Shown piece after piece: positions 10,158 through 18,491 of a stretch of DNA of 53,574 bases. Source of the DNA: Bacillus sp. 522_BSPC. GTDB lineage: Bacteria; Bacillota; Bacilli; Bacillales; Cytobacillaceae. Within the stretch, counting starts at the first letter, position 1. Every line of letters begins with the position of its first letter. The stretch is from positions 1 to 53,574 of the forward strand of contig NZ_JVDT01000113.1 of the NCBI RefSeq assembly GCF_001076885.1, written 5' to 3'. A model generated the notes under the pieces. The model did not search any database and was not told the origin of the DNA. It saw only the letters and a program-made list of their open reading frames with translations. Position numbers and translations under genes: made by a program.

Positions 10158-11335
10158 CAAATGAAATGACAAACGCTACTAGCTATGGTCAAAAAGTTGT
10201 GGCGACAAACCCTTGTGGAGAGCAGCCATTAGCTCCATTTAGTGTATGTAATCTAGCTGCTGTTAACCTTGCAGAAATGGCAGATAAGGAAAACAAAACA
10301 GTTAATTTTGAAAAGCTTAAGAAAACAGTGGAAATAGGCGTTAGAATGCAGGATAACGTAATCGATGCAACTCCTTACTTCTTGGAAGAAAATAAAAAGC
10401 AAGCGCTTGGAGAACGTCGTGTCGGTCTTGGTGTTATGGGTCTTCATGATCTACTGATTTACTGTGAAACAGAATATGGCAGTGCAGAGGGAAATGTCTT
10501 AGTAGATAAAGTATTTGAAACCATCGCAACAACTGCGTACAGAGCATCTATTGAGTTAGCGAAAGAAAAAGGCAGCTTCCCATTCTTACAAGCGGAATCA
10601 GAGGAAGAGGTTGCGAAACTACGCGATGCCTTTATTCATACTGGCTTCATGAAAAAAATGCCTGAGGATATTAGAGAAGACATTCTTCAATATGGTATTC
10701 GTAACTCTCATTTATTAACAGTAGCACCTACAGGCAGTACAGGTACAATGGTTGGGGTATCAACTGGTCTTGAGCCTTACTTCTCCTTCTCTTATTTCCG
10801 AAGCGGAAGACTTGGAAAATTTATTGAAGTGAAAGCAGATATTGTTCAAGAATATTTAGATGCGCATCCAGAAGCAGATCCAAATAATCTTCCAAATTGG
10901 TTCGTTGCTGCAATGGATTTGGCTCCAGAGGCACATGCTGATGTTCAATGTATCATTCAAAGATGGATTGATAGCTCTATTAGTAAAACGGTAAATGCAC
11001 CAAAAGGATATAGTGTAGAGCAAGTTCAAAAAGTGTATGAAAGATTATATCGTGGTGGTGCAAAAGGCGGAACCGTTTATGTGGATGGCTCTCGCGATAG
11101 TCAAGTACTAACATTAAAAGCGGAAGAAAACACATTTGAAGAAACACAACCACAAAAGCATCAAGAACCACATGTAGTTCTTGTCGATACGATAAATGAG
11201 TTAAAATCAACAAATGTAACAATTGGTTCAGAAATCGGCGATACTTGTCCTGTATGCCGAAAAGGTGTAGTAGAAGAAATCGGTGGATGTAATACTTGTA
11301 CGAATTGCAACACACAATTAAAATGTGGCCTTTAA
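10158..11335 (+). CDS. nrdJ: Adenosylcobalamin-dependent ribonucleotide reductase, exon 2
   Basis: This is the 3' exon. It begins in codon phase 2 (CA AAT GAA ATG), giving NEMTNATSYGQKVVATNPCGEQPLAPFSVCNLAAVNLAE. The NPCGEQ and VAPTGSTGTMVGVSTGLEP motifs are classic reductase active-site segments. The C terminus DTCPVCRKGVVEEIGGCNTC carries a CxxC-CxxC metal-binding module plus the final Cys (KCGL), the likely redox shuttle pair region. Translation cannot start here on its own; an apparent open frame from 10106 is intron sequence. A terminator follows 70 bases downstream. Confidence 0.93.
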
Positions 11336-11404
11336 TACGCAGATATTGGTCATAATGAATAGAGCTTCAGTTTGAAATTATTACTTTTATGAATAAAGCT
11401 ACAG

Positions 11405-11435
11405 AAAGAGGCTGAGCAATTGTCAGCCTCTTTAA
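11405..11435 (+). terminator. Intrinsic terminator after nrdJ
   Basis: AAAGAGGCTGA (11405-11415) pairs perfectly with TCAGCCTCTTT (11423-11433). Confidence 0.85.
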
Positions 11436-11519
11436 ATATATATAAAAGCAGGATTAATCTATATTAAGGAGAGTGATATAGGTGGTTCGCTTATCGCTCC
11501 CATTAACTATTACATTATT

Positions 11520-11774
11520 TTAATAAAACCCAAACGGTGGGACGCCATATCCGTAACCATATGGTGGATAACCATATCCTCCATATAATGCTGGACCAAG
11601 TAATGCCCCTGTTGCAAATCCTCCTAACAAGCCTAAGCCAAGTCCTAAGCCAGCTCCTCCAAAGCCGAACCCAGGTCTACCGAATCCAGGTCTACCAAAA
11701 CCTGGTCTGCCAAATCCACCAAACCCAGGTCGTATTCTTCTAATATTTTGTGGATAAATGAATTGATTTTGCAT
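11520..11774 (-). CDS. Small glycine-rich protein, possibly spore-surface associated
   Basis: This 84-residue protein has an N-terminal MQNQFIYPQNIRRIRPG, a run of near-identical GRPGF repeats (residues about 19-37), a hydrophobic Gly/Leu/Ala stretch and a Tyr/Pro/Gly tail (YGYPPYGYGYG). The strong AGAGGAGG site 7 bases before ATG supports a real gene. I do not recognise a named family. The composition resembles short Gly/Tyr-rich spore-coat or surface proteins of Bacillus, but that is only an analogy. It lies convergent to nrdJ and divergent from yqhO. Confidence 0.7.
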   Translation of the reverse strand: MQNQFIYPQNIRRIRPGFGGFGRPGFGRPGFGRPGFGFGGAGLGLGLGLLGGFATGALLGPALYGGYGYPPYGYGYGVPPFGFY

Positions 11775-12101
11775 AAATATCCTCCTCTTTTTTCATTATT
11801 TAGCTAATGTGCACATCCTTCGCTACTTTTTATCTTCAAAACAAGATACTGCACTTATCTACTTCGAATTAGTTTATGTGTCTATACACTATATTGATTG
11901 ATACAAATGCCTAAACCCAATATGCATTTACTGCATCCTTTTTAAAGTGAATACGATGACCATAAATAAAAGAATGACATTTAACTTGTCTTCTGTACTA
12001 TTTTCTAATTACGAATACTAAATTGGAGTATAAAGGTCTAGAGTCCATAAAAATGAAAAACCTTTCGAAGTCCCATTTGCTTGTTAAAAGGAGTGAATTT
12101 T
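11775..12101. other. Intergenic, divergent promoter region of the Gly-rich gene and yqhO
   Basis: About 330 AT-rich bases lie between two divergent genes. On the minus strand CATAAACTA (complement of 11870-11878) resembles a sigma-K -10 element upstream of the Gly-rich gene, but I find no matching -35. No RNA gene or further ORF is recognisable. Confidence 0.3.
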
Positions 12102-12986
12102 ATGTATATAGACGGGGTCTTTTCTGGAGGAGGAATTAAAGGGCTAGCTTTAGTGGGAGCATATGAAGTTGTAGAACAACGAGGATTTCAATTTGCTCGG
12201 TTGGCAGGAACTAGTGCAGGTTCAATCGTTGCTGCCTTAATTGCTGCAGGGTATACGAGTCGAGAAATAGCGGAATTATTGGAGGATTTGGATTTAAGTA
12301 CCTTTTTAGATGAACGACAATTGCTCATTCCTTTTCCACTTGCAAAATGGTTTTTTCTATATTGGAAGTTAGGGTTATATAAAGGAGAAGAACTGGAAAA
12401 ATGGATAGAAAGTAAATTGGCCGTAAAAGGTTTAAAAACATTTGCAGATATACCCCCACAAACTTTACGCTTTATTGCTTCAGATATTACAAATGGTGTA
12501 TTAATGATTCTACCAGACGACTTGCCGAAATACAGAATCAATCCCCAAACTTTTTCGATTGCAAAAGCGATTAGGATGAGTTGTAGTCTGCCTTATTTTT
12601 TTGAGCCAGTAACTCTTGGAAATAAGTCAAATAAAAATGTGATTGTTGATGGGGGAGTGCTCAGTAATTTCCCAATGTGGTTATTTGATCAAGAGAATGT
12701 ACTGAAAACAAGACCTGTTTTAGGAGTTAAATTAAGTCATAGTATAAGGGAGCATCCAAAGCATAAAATCAAAAATGCTATTGATTTATTTGCAGCAATG
12801 TTTGAAACGATGAAAGATGCACATGATTCCCGCTATATTTCCAGGAAGCATGAGAAAAATATTATCTTTGTTCCAACAGAGGGGGTACTCGCAACAGAAT
12901 TTGCACTTACAAAAGAAGATCAAGTAAAACTAATACAGTTAGGAAGAGATTGTGCTACGAAATTTTTTGAAAAATGGGCTTATTAA
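12102..12986 (+). CDS. yqhO: Patatin-like phospholipase family protein YqhO
   Basis: This 294-residue patatin-fold serine hydrolase has an oxyanion loop GGGIKG (residues 9-14), nucleophile elbow GTSAG with S38, and catalytic aspartate D183 in VDGGVLSNFP, so the Ser-Asp dyad is complete. The substrate is unknown; relatives are acyl-lipid hydrolases. There is no signal peptide. The frame opens at TTG 12081, but ATG 12102 has AAAAGGAG 8 bases upstream and starts directly at the conserved MYIDGVFSGGG. Its end is convergent with yqhP and they share a terminator. Confidence 0.93.
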   Translation: MYIDGVFSGGGIKGLALVGAYEVVEQRGFQFARLAGTSAGSIVAALIAAGYTSREIAELLEDLDLSTFLDERQLLIPFPLAKWFFLYWKLGLYKGEELEKWIESKLAVKGLKTFADIPPQTLRFIASDITNGVLMILPDDLPKYRINPQTFSIAKAIRMSCSLPYFFEPVTLGNKSNKNVIVDGGVLSNFPMWLFDQENVLKTRPVLGVKLSHSIREHPKHKIKNAIDLFAAMFETMKDAHDSRYISRKHEKNIIFVPTEGVLATEFALTKEDQVKLIQLGRDCATKFFEKWAY

Positions 12987-13027
12987 AACATGATGGGGCT
13001 ATATCCTAAAGGCTCTATCTATATAGC

Positions 13028-13072
13028 AAAAAAGAATCGAGCCCTTTATAAAGAAGCCCGATTCTTTTTTTT
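13028..13072. terminator. Bidirectional terminator between yqhO and yqhP
   Basis: AAAAAAGAATCG and CGATTCTTTTTT flank a GC-containing loop region, giving A/T runs on both sides. The last codons and the stop of yqhP lie within the structure. Confidence 0.75.
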
Positions 13073-13429
13073 GCTCTTCTTCCCTTCAATAACAGTTAAA
13101 TGTGCAGTGCTTTTACTACGTTTATGCTTGTTGGCTTTTAAGGAAGAGGATTTAGTTGAATGTTGCTGCTGTCCTGCTGGTACCTTTTCTCTTGTTTGTA
13201 GCCGTTTTTTTGATTTCTTTGCAGCTTTTAGAAAAGCTCTTTGCTCTCTTTTTTGCGGACTAGTTGTATTGAAATGGCGGAAAATGAACCAAATAATAGC
13301 ACCTACAGCAACAATGACAGCAATGTTTAGAAAAAATCCAGCAGGATTTTTTATTAAACTAGTAGTTAAGCCAATGAAAGCAAGGAGAAAAATACTCCCA
13401 AATAAGATAATTGAAAATCGGTTCTTCAA
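13046..13429 (-). CDS. yqhP: YqhP-like (SA1362 family) membrane protein
   Basis: This 127-residue protein has two predicted membrane helices (about residues 6-24 and 32-50) and a long, strongly basic Lys/Ser-rich cytosolic tail. Function is unknown; the family is conserved at this place in Bacillales. It starts at TTG 13429, with GGGAGGTGG upstream. The stop codon lies within the bidirectional terminator. Assignment rests on the layout of the protein plus its position between yqhO and yqhQ. Confidence 0.8.
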   Translation of the reverse strand: MKNRFSIILFGSIFLLAFIGLTTSLIKNPAGFFLNIAVIVAVGAIIWFIFRHFNTTSPQKREQRAFLKAAKKSKKRLQTREKVPAGQQQHSTKSSSLKANKHKRSKSTAHLTVIEGKKSKKKNRASL

Positions 13430-13594
13430 AAAGCCACCTCCCTAAAAGCATGATGAGCATTTTTTCTAACTTTTAAACTATTATTAAGAAAAGTTTATTC
13501 AAAAAAAGCCAAATTGTTCACAAGAAAAAGTTTTCAGAAAAAAGATTTTTAAACGGTAATAAAACTATATAAATAGGGAAGATTCTTTTATAAA

Positions 13595-14539
13595 TTATTT
13601 AACAACTGTCTTTGAAACCTGTGCTTCCGTTTCTTCCTCGCGTTTCTTTAATTCGGAGAAGGAAAGTATAGCCACTTCCACTTGATCATCACTTGGTTCT
13701 TTTGTTGTTAATAATTGTAGCCATAGACCAGGCAATCCAAGATATTTTAAAACTGGGACATTTCTTAATTTATTGGTAAACTGTAATACCTCAAAGGAAA
13801 TTCCAAGCACGACTGGAATCAAAGCAATACGAATAAGTACTCTGTCTAAAAGGTTGTCTGGATAGAAAAATAAATAGAGAAATAACCCAACAATTACCGT
13901 GAACAGAATAAAACTTGATCCACAGCGATAATGTAACCTTGAAGCCGACTGTACATTTTCTATTGTTAATTCTTTCCCACTTTCATATGCATTAATAACT
14001 TTATGTTCAGCACCATGATACTGAAAGACTCTTTTAATAATAGGAGTCAGTGAGACAAAATAAATATATCCAAGTAAAAGAATTAGCTTAAAAAAGCTTT
14101 CTAATAGTATTTGCGCAACATGTCCAGAAATAATCGGCATAAACATAGCTGCTAGGAAAGTCGGAATAAGCGTAAAAATGAATTTTCCAAATAAAAAGGA
14201 AAGTACACCAAGAACTGCTACTCCTAAAATCATGGATACTTTAGAAGGCTCTTGTTCTTCCAATTTATAATCTTCAGAAGGATCAACATCATAGCGATCC
14301 GTTGAAAAATTTAAATGCTTTGTTCCATTTCCGCTTGATTCAATAATGGCAATAATACCTCGTAAAAATGGTATTTTTTTTAATTTTGCTAGCTTGGTAT
14401 TATACGTTCTAGGAAGATGAAAATAATCAACAGTCTGATCTTTGCGTCTTATGGCTGTGACATAATGATGTTTTCCACCAAACATCACACCTTCTACAAC
14501 TGCCTGACCTCCGTATAATGGTTTTTGTTCACTTGACAT
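13595..14539 (-). CDS. yqhQ: DUF1385 membrane protein YqhQ
   Basis: This 314-residue protein starts with KPLYGGQAVVEGVMFGGKHHYVTAIRRKDQ, the hallmark of the DUF1385/YqhQ family. About four membrane segments follow (residues roughly 100-235), with the conserved QYHGAEHKVINAYESG and RLHYRCGSSFI (His/Cys-rich, possibly metal-binding). Function is unknown. The frame continues upstream to TTG 14554; I chose ATG 14539, which gives the usual N terminus, although the ribosome site (GAGG about 15 bases away) is not decisive. Confidence 0.9.
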   Translation of the reverse strand: MSSEQKPLYGGQAVVEGVMFGGKHHYVTAIRRKDQTVDYFHLPRTYNTKLAKLKKIPFLRGIIAIIESSGNGTKHLNFSTDRYDVDPSEDYKLEEQEPSKVSMILGVAVLGVLSFLFGKFIFTLIPTFLAAMFMPIISGHVAQILLESFFKLILLLGYIYFVSLTPIIKRVFQYHGAEHKVINAYESGKELTIENVQSASRLHYRCGSSFILFTVIVGLFLYLFFYPDNLLDRVLIRIALIPVVLGISFEVLQFTNKLRNVPVLKYLGLPGLWLQLLTTKEPSDDQVEVAILSFSELKKREEETEAQVSKTVVK

Positions 14540-14763
14540 GTATAACAGCACCAACCTCAGGATAATTTAGGTGAAAACAACGTAATTTTTTCATCTGTAA
14601 GATTTTTATGGTTGTATATCCCCTAATACTATATTACTAAAAAATTCAAAAAACCACTAGCAAGACATCCCATCCTTTGTGAATAAACCTTTTAATCAAA
14701 CGCTAAGATAAACATGCAAGGAAAGAAAAGGATTGGGACATACTAGGGTTGGAGGTGGACATT

Positions 14764-15294
14764 ATGGATAATCAACAACAATCACATGAAAAAGGAAGAC
14801 CGATGTCTTTTATCGCCTTAGTAATTTGGACAGGCATGTTTGGAGGGATATTCTGGTCGCTTATTGGGTACATAGGATATGTTTTTCATTTTACAGAAAT
14901 ACGCCCTAATATCCTCTTAGAGCCTTGGGCGATTGGCAGTTGGAAATATGGCTGGCTTGGAACGGTAATCAGTATCGTCTTCATAGGTTTTTTTTCAACT
15001 GGAGCAGCATTTGCTTACTATTTGATGCTAAGGAAATTTAAAACCATCTATATAGGAATTGGATATGGGATTGCATTGTTTATTTGTGTTTTTGTCATTT
15101 TAAACCCTATATTTCCAAGCATGGCCCCATTTCTAGAGCTGAAAAGGGATACAATCATTTTTTCCGCATGTTTATATGCCCTTTATGGTGTATTTGTGGG
15201 TTATACAATCTCTTATGAAGAAAGTGAAATTCAACTAAAAAAATGGAAGGAAAAAAAGCCGTCAACTAATTTAACAGGTAATGAAGGGCAATAA
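14764..15294 (+). CDS. yqhR: YqhR membrane protein
   Basis: This 176-residue protein has four predicted membrane segments (about residues 17-40, 60-85, 95-112 and 125-150) and a short charged C-terminal tail. Function is unknown. ATG 14764 is preferred because GGAGGTGG lies just upstream, inside an in-frame extension to 14749. It is divergent from yqhQ, as in B. subtilis. The next gene there, aroQ (yqhS), is not present here: only about 245 bases separate yqhR from yqhT. Confidence 0.85.
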   Translation: MDNQQQSHEKGRPMSFIALVIWTGMFGGIFWSLIGYIGYVFHFTEIRPNILLEPWAIGSWKYGWLGTVISIVFIGFFSTGAAFAYYLMLRKFKTIYIGIGYGIALFICVFVILNPIFPSMAPFLELKRDTIIFSACLYALYGVFVGYTISYEESEIQLKKWKEKKPSTNLTGNEGQ

Positions 15295-15539
15295 AATCAT
15301 TTTTTAATTTCTTGAAAAGTGGTTATGCCCTCTTACTCAAGGCTTTTATTTGGCTAGTTAGGGTGTCTAAAATCTTTATTTGCTAGCTATTTTGCCTGTA
15401 TTATAAAAGTATTTATGTTAAAATAATTTCATGAGTGTACTTTTTTCATCATTCAGATTTTTACCTTATCTAGAAGTTGTTAAGGCTATAGAAAGCATGT
15501 ACCTCTAGGCAAGTGTATCAAATAAGGGAGAGGGTTATA

Positions 15540-16601
15540 ATGGAGAAACTTAAAAGAGTAAGAGAAGCACTAGCAGAAGTTGGGGCAGATGGTATTTTAA
15601 TAACAAGTACATATAACAGACGTTATGTTAGTAATTTTACAGGATCTTCAGGAGCTGTATTAATAGGCGGAGAGAAAGCTTTATTTATCACAGACTTCCG
15701 TTATGTGGAACAGGCAGGAAATCAATGCAGTGGATTCGAAGTTGTTCAGCATAAAGGGGCAATTCTTCAAGAGGTTGCAAGTCAAGCAGAGAAATTGGGA
15801 ATAAAGAAACTAGCTTTTGAACAAGATTATACAACCTTTACTCAATATAAGGAGCTAGAATCTGTTGTAAAAGGAGAATTAGTGCCAGTTTCAGGTATAA
15901 TTGAAAAGTTACGCTTGATTAAGACTAATGAAGAGATTAAGATATTAAAGGAAGCTGCTAAGATTGCTGATGCTGCTTTCACCCATATCCTTGATTTTAT
16001 TAAGGTAGGGAAAACAGAATTGGAAGTTTCGAATGAATTAGAGTTTTTTATGAGAAAATTAGGCGCCACTTCATCCTCCTTTGATACAATTGTTGCATCA
16101 GGGACAAGATCTGCATTGCCACATGGTGTTGCAACCGACAAAGTAATTGAAGCTGGTGATTTTATTACATTAGATTACGGTGCTTATTATAATGGCTATG
16201 TATCAGATATTACGAGAACCATTGCTATCGGTAACCCAGATGAGAAATTAAAAGAGATTTATGATATCGTATTAAAAGCTCAACTAAAGGGAATGGAAGG
16301 CATTAAACCAGGAATAACAGGTATCCAAGCAGATGCACTGACTCGTGATTACATAACTGAAAAAGGCTATGGGGAATATTTTGGACATACTACAGGTCAC
16401 GGAATTGGGCTAGAAGTTCATGAAGGACCTAATTTATCCTTCCGAAATAATGCTCCTCTAGAACCAGGTATGGTCGTAACAGTGGAACCAGGTATTTATA
16501 TCGCAGGACTTGGTGGAGTGCGTATTGAAGATGATACAATAATAACAAATAATCATAATGAAGCTTTAACCCATTCAACTAAGGAACTGATTATTTTATA
16601 G
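15540..16601 (+). CDS. yqhT: Xaa-Pro aminopeptidase/dipeptidase, M24 family (YqhT)
   Basis: The 353-residue M24 metallopeptidase has a creatinase-type N-terminal domain (residues 1-125) and a pita-bread C-terminal domain. All five metal ligands are visible: two Asp in LDYGAYYNGYVSDITRT, His in GHGIGLEVHEGP, Glu in VTVEPGIYI and Glu in GGVRIEDD. It removes residues next to proline from peptides. ATG 15540 follows GGGAGAGGG; the frame opens further upstream without better support. It is 12 bases upstream of efp, so the two are probably cotranscribed. Confidence 0.94.
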   Translation: MEKLKRVREALAEVGADGILITSTYNRRYVSNFTGSSGAVLIGGEKALFITDFRYVEQAGNQCSGFEVVQHKGAILQEVASQAEKLGIKKLAFEQDYTTFTQYKELESVVKGELVPVSGIIEKLRLIKTNEEIKILKEAAKIADAAFTHILDFIKVGKTELEVSNELEFFMRKLGATSSSFDTIVASGTRSALPHGVATDKVIEAGDFITLDYGAYYNGYVSDITRTIAIGNPDEKLKEIYDIVLKAQLKGMEGIKPGITGIQADALTRDYITEKGYGEYFGHTTGHGIGLEVHEGPNLSFRNNAPLEPGMVVTVEPGIYIAGLGGVRIEDDTIITNNHNEALTHSTKELIIL

Positions 16602-16613
16602 GAGGATTACTGC

Positions 16614-17171
16614 ATGATTTCAGTAAACGATTTTAAAACAGGTTTAACAATTGAGGTAGACGGTGGAATTTGGCGCGTACTTGATTTCCAACACGTTAAG
16701 CCTGGTAAGGGAGCAGCGTTTGTTCGCTCTAAATTAAAGAATTTACGTACTGGAGCTGTTCAAGAAAAAACATTTAGAGCTGGCGAAAAAGTTGCAAAAG
16801 CGCAAATTGACAATCGCAAAATGCAATATCTATATGCTAATGGTGACCAGCACGTATTTATGGATGTAGAATCTTATGACCAAATTGAGCTTTCTGCTTC
16901 TGTAATCGAATACGAACTAAAATTCTTAAAAGAAAATATGGAAGTCCATATTATGATGTATCAATCCGAAACTCTAGGTGTAGAGCTTCCAAATACGGTT
17001 GTATTAGAAGTTACTGAAACAGAACCTGGAATTAAGGGAGATACGGCATCTGGTGGTACAAAACCTGCAGTGATGGAAACAGGATTAACTGTTCAAGTTC
17101 CTTTCTTTGTTAATCAAGGGGATCGTTTGATTATTAACACAGCTGAAGCAAGCTACGTTTCTCGTGCTTAA
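16614..17171 (+). CDS. efp: Translation elongation factor P
   Basis: This 185-residue EF-P of usual length relieves ribosome stalling at polyproline stretches. The modified lysine position is K32 in [14 protein letters not shown], which in B. subtilis carries 5-aminopentanol. The three-domain layout is intact, ending [18 protein letters not shown] strong AGGAGG lies before ATG 16614. No clear terminator follows; the next unit downstream is an RNA gene with its own promoter. Confidence 0.97.
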   Translation: MISVNDFKTGLTIEVDGGIWRVLDFQHVKPGKGAAFVRSKLKNLRTGAVQEKTFRAGEKVAKAQIDNRKMQYLYANGDQHVFMDVESYDQIELSASVIEYELKFLKENMEVHIMMYQSETLGVELPNTVVLEVTETEPGIKGDTASGGTKPAVMETGLTVQVPFFVNQGDRLIINTAEASYVSRA

Positions 17172-17201
17172 TACTTAAAAGTGACATCCTAATTTTACCA
17201 T

Positions 17202-17230
17202 TTGCTTTCCAAAGGAAATTCATGTATGAT
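17202..17230 (+). promoter_or_regulatory. Promoter of the 6S-like RNA
   Basis: TTGCTT (17202-17207), a 17-base spacer and TATGAT (17225-17230) form a good sigma-A promoter, predicting a start near 17237. Confidence 0.7.
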
Positions 17231-17236
17231 AAAACC

Positions 17237-17460
17237 ATAGAAGCTGCGTTGTACGTTATCGTATGAAGTTTCAACCTTTATCGATAATTAGGGAGTTCTA
17301 TATTAAAGAAGGATCAGCAGGCCTAATGCCATTTGTCATTAGGACATATGATGAGAGCTTTTGCGAACACCCACCTGGTGGAGCAGGTTTTGAAACTCCA
17401 TACATCTAAGCGGCAAATGCGGCTGAAAAAGGAGGTAATCAATTGATTACCTCCTTTTTC
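17237..17460 (+). ncRNA. ssrS: Structured non-coding RNA with 6S-RNA-like architecture
   Basis: An RNA of about 220 bases lies between its own promoter and a perfect terminator. The ends pair: 17242-17250 (AGCTGCGTT) with 17416-17424 (AATGCGGCT). A second helix joins 17268-17276 (GTTTCAACC) to 17386-17396 (GGTTTTGAAAC). Inside lies a large open bubble, whose 3' side carries a small hairpin CCAC/GTGG (17371-17374, 17378-17381). A terminal stem-loop closes the rod with CCTAATG/CATTAGG (17322-17328, 17337-17343). Closing stem, bubble with a 3'-side mini-hairpin and terminal stem is the plan of 6S RNA, which mimics an open promoter and binds sigma-A RNA polymerase. No long ORF is present. Identification is structural, not by sequence match. 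Confidence 0.6.
17426..17459 (+). terminator. Terminator of the 6S-like RNA
   Basis: A 34-base perfect palindrome: AAAAAGGAGGTAATC on the left, its exact complement ending in TTTTT on the right. The internal GGAGG is part of the stem, not a ribosome site. Confidence 0.85.
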
Positions 17461-17713
17461 TCTGGGATTTTGACAAAATGAAATAGCTAATCAATAAAGA
17501 CAAACATTCTCTAATTTAGCTTTTAAGTGTTACGACTCTTTTTTTTATTAATTGAGTTTTCGAATATATGTCTATGTGCCGACGAGGAAAGCTGATCATA
17601 TAGATAACTTTATTTCCATTCGAAAGAAAAGATATGTATAAAGATTTACCTTGCCTTTGTGTACACACTACTCTTTTTATTACAGGAGAAAGTAGAGTAA
17701 GATAGCTAAAAGC

Positions 17714-18430
17714 TTATCCTACTCTTAGTTTCTGTCCTGGGTATATTTTATTAACATCCTTCAATTGATTCCATTTCTCTATTTTACTAACACTTGTATG
17801 AAAAGTCTTCGCAATTTGGCTGACGGTATCTCCTTTTTTTACTACATAATAAACAGCTTGTGTGGAAGGTATTTTGATTTTCTGTCCTACTTTAATTAGG
17901 TTCGGGTTTGCTATTTGATTGTAAGCTGCAAGAACTTTAATCGTTGTTTTATATTTTCTACTAATTTCATATAATGTATCTCCTTTTTTAACAATATATT
18001 CATTGTTACTAGAAGGAATGGCTTCAGTATCTGATTCAAAATAAGGAAGTGGGTTAACTGCATTCGTTTTATTATTATTCCAACGGCCAATGTGTAATTC
18101 AAAATGTAAATGCTGACCGGTTGAATCTCCTGTATTACCCATAATGCCAATAACTTGTCCTTTTTTTACATATTCTCCGACCTTTACTTTCCGAGAACCA
18201 CTTTTTAAGTGGGCATAAACCGTTTCATATTCTTTGCCAGAAATGTTATGAAGAATCATGATACATTCTCCGTAACTTGTTGAAAAATAGGATTTGGTCA
18301 CCTTGCCGTCAGCACATGCTCTAATCGCATTAATTCCATTTTGTGCAAAGTCAATTCCAAAATGCTTGTCCTTACCTGTAGAACGGAATCCATTTGATAT
18401 ATATGTGACAGAAGTTGGTTTTAAAAACAT
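17714..18430 (-). CDS. M23 metallopeptidase with two LysM domains, no signal peptide
   Basis: This 238-residue peptidoglycan endopeptidase has an N-terminal M23 domain with zinc ligands H23 and D27 (HFGID), H74 in YAHL and H109 in GQHLHFEL. Two LysM cell-wall-binding domains follow (about residues 144-187 and 194-237), each with the YxVKKGDT start. The protein begins MFLKPTSVTYISNGF, with no signal peptide or membrane anchor, so export is unexplained. A phage-endolysin-like or sporulation (mother-cell) role are the obvious alternatives. The gene lies between the 6S-like RNA and an alkaline phosphatase, where B. subtilis has yqhV. Confidence 0.88.
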   Translation of the reverse strand: MFLKPTSVTYISNGFRSTGKDKHFGIDFAQNGINAIRACADGKVTKSYFSTSYGECIMILHNISGKEYETVYAHLKSGSRKVKVGEYVKKGQVIGIMGNTGDSTGQHLHFELHIGRWNNNKTNAVNPLPYFESDTEAIPSSNNEYIVKKGDTLYEISRKYKTTIKVLAAYNQIANPNLIKVGQKIKIPSTQAVYYVVKKGDTVSQIAKTFHTSVSKIEKWNQLKDVNKIYPGQKLRVG

Positions 18431-18491
18431 AAATAATCACCTCATGATAGAATATGTTGAAGTGATTATTTACGTTTGGATGTTTACCATA

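Noticed and set aside
11482-11523. 13-codon GTG ORF (MVRLSLPLTITLF) after AAGGAG
   Set aside because: The ribosome site is good, but it is too short to support, and it overlaps the convergent gene's stop region.
11870-11878. Sigma-K promoter for the Gly-rich gene
   Set aside because: Only the -10-like CATAAACTA is present; no AC-type -35 at the right distance.
17426-17459. GGAGG plus TTG as a start of a small gene
   Set aside because: These bases form a perfect palindrome with T run, i.e. a terminator, and no ORF of note follows.
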